DNA of 14,869 nucleotides, taken from contig BBXU01000030.1 of assembly GCA_001598975.1 (NCBI GenBank), forward strand, positions 1 to 14,869, in the 5' to 3' direction. This DNA comes from Parachlorella kessleri. Its lineage: Eukaryota > Chlorophyta > Trebouxiophyceae > Chlorellales > Chlorellaceae. This document shows, piece by piece, positions 7,530 through 14,869 of this stretch (the stretch's first letter is position 1; each line of letters begins with the position of its first letter). A program made the position numbers and the translations under genes. The notes under the pieces were generated by a model. It saw nothing but the letters and a program-made list of their open reading frames with translations. It was not told where the DNA came from and made no database searches.

Positions 7530-10500
7530 CTATGGCTGGGCTGCATCCGACTTGCTCACCCCTGGAGACCCAAAGCCGCCGCCGCCAACCGCTTCTGACC
7601 CTGCAGGGCAGCATACAGAGCTAGGAATATGGCTGAATAGCATGCCCGTGCCGCTATAGAAGAAGCCCCTTCCGTGTCAAGCGACGGACAGGCTAACGGG
7701 AGCTCAACAGTCCTTGCATGGAGCCCTGGTGGTGCTTGGCAGTTCCCCAACCAGTATCTGCTTGCAAATCCCTGCCACACTACCAACCCTGGACCAAGCT
7801 CAGCAGCAAAGCTCAGCAACACCATTCCAATGCCCAACACATGAGGCGGAGCCATGGCCAGATACATCACCACGAATCGCCAGGGCCCTGCTGCACCATC
7901 CCAACTACACACCAGCATACCTGCTGTTGTGCCAAAGTCGTAGCCGCCGACCCTGTAGAAGCGCAAGTAATCCACCGGTACCCCCTCGGTCACGCTGGCG
8001 GGCGCGATGTCCAGCTCCTTGAATGTCAGGACCCCAGACTCGGGCACAACAAGGTCGTACTGCAGCAGCTTGGCAAGCTCAGAGTTGGTGATGCATCCAG
8101 GTTGCTACCGCCGGCATGAGGCAAGCCGAACCCTCCAGGACCGGTCGCAGCTGGGAGGGGTGGGTAATAGCTTTCATTGTCACACAGCTATACTTACTGG
8201 CCAGTACACACAGCCGCAATAGACAGAGCCCCTGGGCCATGAGCATGTCCCATGTGGCCTAAGCATCCATCAGAACAATGCTGTGCCCAAGACGTTAGTA
8301 GTAAGCTCTTACTATACATCCCCTTCCCCCCTTTTTGCCAGCCCCGCACGCCGTCGCTGCGCGCCTGGCGCAGCAGCTCTCACCGTCAGCTCGTCAATAT
8401 AGTCCTGGGAGAACATGTAGTTGCTGCGGAATGGCGACTTCTTGGCCATGAAGTCGAAGGGCTTGGCAAACAGCTTGGCAGCAGCTGCACGAGCAACACC
8501 ATCAGCCCCGCATCAACCAGGGATTCACCCTGAACCAACTCAATGACTTAGGGGAGCCCAAGGCAGACGTGGTTAGCTGCCAGGCCTTGCACCTCCCAAA
8601 CAAGCAACCTCAGCCAGGGGCTAGCATGGGAGAGACCCGCGTTGCCAGGCATACCAGGACACACCGGACAATGGCAGAGTATACACGGGCATCATCAGCG
8701 AACTCAGCAGAGGGCCTACAAGGCCCAGGACCGCCAACATCTCATGCCACAGATCTGCTGCTTCAATGCCCCAAATCGCACAGGTCACTTGAGGGAAACT
8801 GCCAGAGTATGCCAGGCTGGCACCTGCGGGTGTGTACACGCCCCGGTAGGGCTCCCGGATTGTGTCGTGGACAAACTTCAGCAGCTGCTTGACTGTGTAG
8901 ACCTGGGGCCCGCCCAGGTGGTACGTCTGCCCCTTGCTCTCGTCATGGAACAGGCTGGTCACGATGCCTGCAGCGCAGGCAGCGCAGCGCAGGACACAGT
9001 ATGCAAGAGCTGCTTTACAGCAAGATAAGCAGCCCACTGCACCAAGAGTGGCACGCCTGGACTGTTTAACATGCAGCACCCGGAGCACCCAGGGCCGCCG
9101 TGGCTGGAGAGGGGGGCTGGACCATCAGAAGCGGCCGGCCTGCTTGACAGTTGCAGCAACAGGCAGTCTTACCCAGCTCCGCACCAACAGGTATGACAGC
9201 TGCTCTCCTGCAAGGCTCTCCGCCTTGCCTTGAGCCTGGCTGCTGCCTGCAAATGTTGCACCTGCCCCATCCGGCAGGCTCCAAACCCAATGAAGCTCTG
9301 GCTTACTCACCATCTGCGACATCTCGCACCCAGACGGGCTGCAGCTTGGTGTCGCCGCCGTCAATGAGGGGGACGAAAGGCATCCGCTTGACCAGCTGGG
9401 CATAGTTGTTGAAGAACTTGTCCTCGGTGCCGGTCATGAGGGCGGGGCGGAAGATGGTGGCGTGGGGAGCCTCGGCCTTCACCGCTGTCTCACCATCGTA
9501 CTGCAGGCAGCAGTCAAAACAAATGACACTGGGGTCCAGCCCAAGGGGGTCCCAGGGCCGGCGTTTTTTGCATGCAGCGCCATGCCTGCACAATCAACCA
9601 CAAGGAGGCAGCTAGTGGCAGTTGCGGCAGAGCAACAGCAGCCCCTATCCACAGTACGCAGCATGACCAGTGTTTTGGGTAGCGCACACCCATTGGTACA
9701 CATAGATGGCACCGTCAGCACTGGTCAATGAGCAAAGCAAAGCTTCAAGCGGCTTCGTCTCCCCCTCATCCCCCAAAGACATGAACCGCACCTTGGTGCG
9801 CAGGCGCTTGGAGGGTGCGTTTGGCGCGGCTCCCAACGCCGACACGTGCAGGAAGCGCTCCACCTGGGGGCTCTCACGCACCACCTTGGCTATCCTGCGC
9901 AGCAGGTGGCCAACTCCGCAAGCATGGTGAGGACTGTGCGGGCAGCAGCAACTGTTCCATCGACTTCCTACCCCATATCGCTTGCAGCAAAGGAGCGCAT
10001 TGGCGGAGCAGAACAATCCCATCCCCTATGCGGACCATCAGACCAGGTCTGCTTCTGCACCTCCGCTTCACTGCCCTGCCATGCAAGCACACACCCCCAA
10101 CACCCTCGATACCGTAACCAAGTTGTCCTTGATCTCAGCTACTCCTCGCTCTCAGCCACTCTTCGCCTACCACACCCACATATCAAACGACACTGCTACC
10201 CTGACCCTGGACCACATCACCAACCCTGCTACTGCCCCAGTTCCCGCCTTCCCACACACAAGCAGCAACCCAAAGGTCCTTTGCTGTCTCGGAAGGCTCA
10301 CCCATCCGCTTGCCAGCCCACCTGTGCGCCATGGCCACATTCACATCCTCAAATGAGTAGTTCCAGGTCTCCTGCTGCGCGCCAATCAGGTTGATCACTA
10401 CATTGGACCGTGCTACCGCCTTGCGTATGGCCTCCTCGCTGTTGAAATCGAAGTCTTTAAGCGGCACTACCATGCCTAGGTCCCCCATCGTCCTAAGGTG

Positions 10501-11452
10501 CTGCATGTCCACGTCATCGCAGCGGTACGGCAGTACCAGCTGGCTGCCGCCCTTGCCTAGGGACTGCGCCACATAGCGGCCCAGGAAGCCGGTACAGCCA
10601 AAGATGGTCACAGTGACGCCATTGACCTGCAGTATGGCATACGCTCTTGTGTGAGGCAAAGCTCTGCAAGGCTCCTCAAGTCACAGGCAAAGGCCCAAAC
10701 AGTGGCACAAAAAGGTACCCCAGGCTGTGTCACACCACAGCAACAGCTTTCATATGAACTTGCGACGAACAGAATATAACTCAACCCAACAGCGTACGAA
10801 AGAATATCCCCTCCCATGCAGGACAAACTTGAAGGAGTGCAATGCACGCTTAGATTCGTTAAGCTAACGAACGTTGTTGCACCATGCCTTGGCCACCCAG
10901 CAACAGCAGCATTCCATCTTTTGGAATAGATAAGGCACGCACATATACTAGGCCATGCATGGGTGCTGAGTCGACCGCTTAGCCATTGCGTTCCAGTTGG
11001 GCCATGAGAGTGGCCTCCAGCAACGTGCACTTCGCCCCACAAGTTCCCTCCACTGGTTGACACGGGATTATCTCAGACCTCCATGCTAGGGTGCCCAGCG
11101 GCACCAGAGCAGGGCTGTCGTGCCCTAGCCAGCAGTTGCAAAATGGCTGCTTGCGTGCACTGCAGGTGTAGCCACTTACCGAAGACCGGCCGCCACCACC
11201 AGCCTTAAGGGCATTATTCCTGAGTGCCAGCTCGCTCAGGGCACGCACCCCTCCCACCGCTGCCGCTGCTGCCGACCCTGCGGCAGCGTCCAAGGCGCGG
11301 TCATAGCAAGGACTGCCACCAGGCCTACACCCCTGATAAACACGCCCGCAGAAGACACTCTTTGCTCACAGAGACAGCCTCGCCACACCTGTTGATTGCT
11401 GCTGCAGCAGGCTGCGCAGATGCAGCGCCAGGCTGGGCAGCTGGCGCCTCAT
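7530..11452 (-). CDS. NDUFA9: NADH:ubiquinone oxidoreductase (complex I) 39-kDa subunit, NDUFA9-like, mitochondrial; complete, 9 exons, 419 aa
   Basis: Exons (minus): 11452-11389, 11277-11180, 10626-10322, 9894-9792, 9500-9311, 8967-8824, 8484-8384, 8104-7921, 7600-7530 (TAG 7532-7530). Total 1260 nt, all in frame. NDUFA9 is an accessory matrix-arm subunit of complex I, an atypical short-chain dehydrogenase that binds NADPH structurally. Visible: presequence MRRQLPSLALHLRSLLQQQ with Arg and no acidic residue; GRSSVNGVTVTIFGCTGFLG with GxxGxxG at residues 64-70; SNVVINLIG (128-136); NYSFEDVNV; FLHVSALGA; ATIFRPALMTGTED; DGGDTKLQPVWVRDVADG; YHLGGPQVYTVKQLL; and VDYLRFYRVGGYDFGTT near the end, as in the plant protein. 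Exon 1 is least certain: the body has no in-frame ATG, but this ATG joins in phase to an acceptor at 11278 and gives a good targeting peptide. The last 22 residues are a Gly-rich tail. Introns run 111-553 bases with no gene seen. Confidence 0.93.
10837..10871. repeat. Two small inverted repeats in NDUFA9 intron 2
   Basis: GTGCA/TGCAC flank one A at 10837-10847, and TTCGTTA/TAACGAA flank AGC at 10855-10871. Both are exact. They sit in the longest NDUFA9 intron (10627-11179), in a locally AT-richer stretch. No function is evident. Confidence 0.7.
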
Positions 11453-11877
11453 CGGTGCCGGGAGTCAGGCCTTACTGCTGCCTGTTCAGTCAGTGCTGGA
11501 GGCAATTTTACACAAAGTCGCGCTGCACTGTTCTGATCAGGTACCTTGGGGCAAGCAAGACTAGCCCAGCCAGGCCAGCAAGTGTGCGCCAGTGCAGGGC
11601 GTCCGATATCACTGCTGCCTGGGCTGTCAGCACCCAGCAAGCGTTGATCAGTCCCGTAATGGGATGTTTGCGCTCGGGTTGGGGAGTTGGGGAGTTGGGG
11701 AGAATAGCGGGAAAGCTTTGGCGGAAAAGGGAACTTGATGACTACTGTGGCTCCCTTTGACTTGCCACAGTGCTGTTGAGTCCCTCTTGCTTCCATCCAG
11801 CACCCAGGGTGGAGCAGGTGTCCGTGGGAGTAAGGGTTGATCGCCCACAAACTTGCTTGCCGTGCCTGAGGGTCACC
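11453..11877. promoter_or_regulatory. Divergent intergenic region, putative bidirectional promoter for NDUFA9 and aconitase
   Basis: The two start codons (11452 minus, 11878 plus) lie 425 bases apart in head-to-head orientation, so both promoters and 5' UTRs fit here. No clear TATA box. A run of three 8-base G-rich units lies at 11678-11701. Open frames on both strands across this spacer carry no family motif. The shared-promoter reading is an inference from spacing and from both products being mitochondrial. Confidence 0.6.
11676..11701 (+). repeat. GTTGGGGA tandem repeat with G-quadruplex-type spacing
   Basis: Three exact copies of GTTGGGGA (11678-11701), preceded by GG, give four G-tracts of three or four Gs separated by loops TT, AGTT and AGTT. 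This meets the usual G3+N1-7 pattern. It is about 180 bases upstream of the aconitase ATG and about 225 bases upstream of the NDUFA9 ATG. Confidence 0.85.
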
Positions 11878-14755
11878 ATGCTTAGGACCCAGGCTTTGTC
11901 CAAGGTGCGCCCCGTCCACCCTATTTGTATTGACAGCTCTTTTTACTAGAATCCCACATGCTCAGCCAAGGGTTTGTTTGGTGCAGGCACGGAGCACCCT
12001 GCTGCAGGGGTCACGATGCCTCACAGCGGCCATGTCCACCGACGCCGGAGTGGCCAAGGTAGTATAGCTGAACACTCCTGTGCACTGTGCAATCCCCATG
12101 GTTGACCTTGCTGGGAGCGTTTTAGCTTACGCGGTCTCTGTGCTGGCATGCAGGCTGCCTTGAGCAAGTACGAGCTGAATGACTTTGTCAACGACCGCTA
12201 TGACAAAATCGAGAACAACCTGCAGGTATGCTTGGGTCTCGGCTGGGGTTTGAGCCTGGTGCAGGTCTTCAGCCTGCCGTGTGCTTCCCCTGCAACCCTC
12301 ATTGCTCACTGACCACTGTCACCGTGACCTTCTTTACCAGGTCCTTTGTGTGAATGAAGATCTCTACCTCCCGTGACTGACCATAGGTGCCACCTTGGCT
12401 CCGCTGTGTGCAGGTTGTGCGCAGAAAGCTGAACAGGCCTCTAACCTTTGCGGAGAAGGTGAGTTGACTCTCCTGCGGTGAGACTTGTAGCCTGGCTTCT
12501 CTGCAGTTTTAAACACTAGGGGTAGCAGCTCAAGAGCGGGCCGGCAGGTTGGTGTGCGATCCCCACAAGTTTGTTAATTTTGTCATATAGCCACCTATCC
12601 TCTCTTCCCTGCGGCAGGAAACAAAAGCCAGCCCTGCGTGACTTGGATCAATCCATGCCATTATAGTGTGACTTTAAACCCTCACTTGTTCTCGTTGCCC
12701 AGGTGGTGTACGGTCACCTGGATAACCCCGAGGCACAGGAGATCCAGCGTGGGGTGTCCTACCTCAACCTGCGGCCCGGTGGGTGGGCTCGCTGGCACTG
12801 AATCTGCATGAACCTGTACTTGTTCGGCGCATGAAGACGTCGCGCGCTGTCAGTCGTTGCCATGTTGGGCGAATGGTGGTGCCGTCCTATTTCCTGGTTG
12901 CCATGGCAATGCTCTCCAAGCCTGGCCGGGGTGAACTCACCCAGTCTTGGCATCCTGCGTTCCCTGCCCTGCCTGCAGACCGCGTGGCGATGCAGGATGC
13001 CACCGCGCAGATGGCTGTGCTGCAGTTCATCTCCTCGGGGCTCCCCACCACTGCTGTGCCCACCACCATCCACTGTGACCACCTGATTGAGGGCACCACT
13101 GCGCCCCAGGCTGACAGGTGGGCGGCTGAAGAGGTGGCCAGTGTCGCTTGCCGGGTGTCTGCTGTGGTGGTGGTGGGAGAAAAGTGCTCGGCGCCTGCTG
13201 ACACCCTGAGAAACACAGGCTTCCGCTATAGATGAAGTTCTTGGGCTGGTGGATGGGTTGCAGCCTGAGGCAGCTGCTTGCAGACCAGGGCTGCTTGTCT
13301 TCCCCTCGTTTTGGTTGGCTGCTGGATTGTTTATCAGATGTATGGGTGCTGTGGGCCTGGGACCTGAGTGCTTACTGAGCTGGAATGTCATGGGCATCCT
13401 GCTTCACGCCTGACCAATGCACCCCCCGCCGACATTCTTGCACCTGCTCGCCCGCCCTGCCTGCCCGCTTGTCGCAGGAACAACAAGTATGGTGGCGAGG
13501 CTGACCTGGAGTTTGCCAAGAATGTGAACAAGGAGGTGTACGACTTCCTGTCGTCCGCCGGCTCCAAGTACGGCATGGGCTTCTGGAAGCCGGGGTCGGG
13601 CATCATCCACCAGGTAGGCAGGGTGGGCGGGCGGGCATGCTCGGCCTCACGCCAGAGATGTGCTTCTTGGGAGTGCACGTGATGTCGGATTTGCAGTGCA
13701 TGTGCTAGTCTTGCTGGAAAGCATAAATGGCTGTTGGGCGGCCTGTGCTGCTGCTTGATGCTGGTGTGGTAGGGGCACAGTCGGTGCTTGCCGCGGCCGT
13801 AAGACCACTTGGCTCCTGCGTACGGGGGTTGCAGATTGTGCTGGAGAACTACGCCTTCCCTGGCGGCATGATGATCGGCACCGACTCCCACACCCCCAAC
13901 GCGGGCGGCCTGGGCATGTGCGCGGTGGGCGTGGGCGGCGCCGATGCCGTGGACGTGATGGCGGGGCTGCCCTGGGAGCTCAAGGCACCCAAGGTGGGCG
14001 GGCGGAGGGTAACCTGGCAAGTAATAGAAAGATAAATAAAAAAATAAAGATAAAAGAGATCAGAGAGAAGGGAGACAGAGAGAGAGAGGGACGACGACTG
14101 CTGGCGATGGGTCGGCACTGGAGTCAGCAGTGCCTGCTGTTGCGCCAGGGCGATACACCGCTGTGGCCGACTCAATTGAGCTCCAGGGCAGTTTGGGTGC
14201 TGTGGAAAGGCAAAAGTGCTTCAGCGTGTGCGATGCTTGGGGCAGCTGCCATTTAGCAGGAGTCTCCCTGTGAGGAACTCCATGCCACCCTGCGTGTGTT
14301 TGGTCCCGTGACCCCCACCACCGTGGGTGTCCGCCATGCATTGAAGCCAGGGCAGCGTGCCCCCTCCCATGCTGTTGTCTAGTAGCCCAAGATGGCCACA
14401 CAGACCTTGTTGGCCCCCTATACTGTCCCTTTTTCTTTCTGGAATCTCTGTCGTCCTCGCAACTGCTGCAGGTGATCGGCGTGAAGCTGGTGGGCAAGCC
14501 CAGCAAGTGGACATCCCCCAAGGACGTCATCTGCAAGGTGGCGGGCATCCTGTCCGTCAAGGGCGGCACCGGCGCGATTGTGGAGTACTTTGGCCCCGGC
14601 GTGGCCGAGCTGTCGTGCACCGGCCAGGCCACTATTTGCAACATGGGTGCCGAGATCGGGGCCACCACCAGCATGTTCCCCTGGTCACAGAAGCAGTACG
14701 AGTACCTGGTGGCAACCAGCCGAGAGAACATCGCCAAGCTGGCCAAGGACTTCAG
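11878..14755 (+). CDS. ACO2: Aconitate hydratase, mitochondrial (mAcn/ACO2 type), 5' part of gene (9 exons, runs off right edge)
   Basis: Exons: 11878-11904, 11987-12058, 12154-12225, 12414-12458, 12703-12778, 12979-13117, 13478-13613, 13835-13993, 14472-14755. Together 1010 nt, 336 residues plus two bases, all in frame. Aconitase interconverts citrate and isocitrate in the TCA cycle with a 4Fe-4S cluster. The N-terminus [19 protein letters not shown] is a typical mitochondrial presequence (Arg/Lys, no acids). Active-site words are intact: [10 protein letters not shown] (Q103), HCDH (D131, H132), GSGIIHQ (H188), GTDSHTPN (D206, S207, H208), ICNMGAEIG (N299, E303). [16 protein letters not shown] and [13 protein letters not shown] follow the animal/fungal mitochondrial enzyme rather than the cytosolic IRP1-like type. 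The family is about 780 residues, so the three cluster cysteines and the swivel domain lie beyond the window. The start has a good CACCATG context. Introns 6 (13118-13477) and 8 (13994-14471) exceed 300 bases and hold no gene; intron 8 carries a purine-rich tract. Confidence 0.96.
14018..14090 (+). repeat. ACO2: A-rich then GA-rich purine tract in aconitase intron 8
   Basis: From about 14018 the strand is almost free of C: first an A/T-rich run with AAATAAA words, then AGAGAGAG units to 14090. It contrasts sharply with the GC-rich exon just before it. It could be a simple repeat or the A-rich tail of a decayed insertion; nothing flanking it identifies an element. Confidence 0.75.
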
Positions 14756-14869
14756 GTGGGCAGGGGGGGGGTGGGGGGTGAGGGTGAGGGTGTTTGTGGT
14801 AGGTGTGTGGGGGTGGTTGGGGGTGGGTGAGTGGGTATGGTGGGGGAGTTGGTGTGTGTGTGTGTGGTG
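14756..14869 (+). repeat. ACO2: G/T-rich low-complexity start of aconitase intron 9 at the right window edge
   Basis: After the exon 9 donor (GT at 14756) nearly every base is G or T, with many G-runs of three to nine, GGGTGAGGGTGAGGGTG tandem units, and a final GT dinucleotide repeat. The strand has strong G-quadruplex potential. The window stops inside it. Confidence 0.85.

Noticed and set aside
9846..10394. 182-codon plus-strand open frame across NDUFA9 intron 3 and parts of exons 3 and 4
   Set aside because: Pro/Ser/His-rich translation of the strand opposite NDUFA9, no motif.
11278..11293. NDUFA9 starting directly at 11293
   Set aside because: That codon is TTG, which is not expected as a start in a nuclear gene; a separate first exon with ATG at 11452 joins in frame instead.
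12759..13397. 212-codon minus-strand open frame opposite aconitase exons 5-6
   Set aside because: Shadow of the aconitase coding strand with low-complexity His/Ser/Arg content.
14060..14746. 228-codon open frame on the minus strand opposite aconitase
   Set aside because: It is antisense to the well-supported aconitase exon 9 and intron 8; long opposite frames are common in GC-rich codon-biased genes.
1..14869. tRNA, rRNA or transposase genes
   Set aside because: No cloverleaf, rRNA core motif or transposase/reverse-transcriptase motif was recognised on either strand by reading; a covariance-model scan was not possible.

Overview
The window looks like nuclear DNA of a green alga (Chlorophyta). 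It is GC-rich. All four genes are split by many short GT-AG introns (about 80 to 550 bases) in all three phases, and the proteins are eukaryotic families closest in wording to plant and algal members. I cannot name the species; a Haematococcus- or Scenedesmus-like chlorophyte is only a guess. Both ends run into GT/AC-rich simple repeats, so the window may be a whole short contig that broke at repeats. All exon models below were built by hand from splice sites, reading-frame continuity and family motifs; every junction keeps the frame.

Layout, left to right. (1) Minus strand, 2387 down to 27: seven exons encoding the first 215 residues of COP9 signalosome subunit 2 (CSN2); the 3' part lies outside the left edge. 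(2) A 460-base divergent spacer, 2388-2847. (3) Plus strand, 2848-6601: a complete ten-exon, 549-residue MATE-family transporter with a likely plastid transit peptide. (4) A convergent spacer, 6602-7529, with an AT-rich hairpin-prone patch. (5) Minus strand, 11452 down to 7530: a complete nine-exon, 419-residue homologue of the complex I 39-kDa subunit NDUFA9. (6) A 425-base divergent spacer, 11453-11877, with a G-quadruplex-type motif. (7) Plus strand, 11878-14755: the first nine exons (336 residues) of a mitochondrial-type aconitase; the gene runs off the right edge.

The genes therefore alternate as two head-to-head pairs. The CSN2/MATE pair has no obvious shared job (cullin deneddylation versus a probable plastid membrane transporter). 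The NDUFA9/aconitase pair does: both products are predicted mitochondrial, one in the matrix arm of complex I and one in the TCA cycle, and they share a short intergenic region that could act as a bidirectional promoter. No RNA genes, CRISPR arrays, recognisable transposon genes or clearly novel gene systems were seen. The most noteworthy items are a perfect 26-base palindrome inside the transporter's transit-peptide coding sequence, a Ser where plant relatives carry the TM1 Asp in the transporter, a GC-AG intron in CSN2, and the shared NDUFA9/aconitase promoter.
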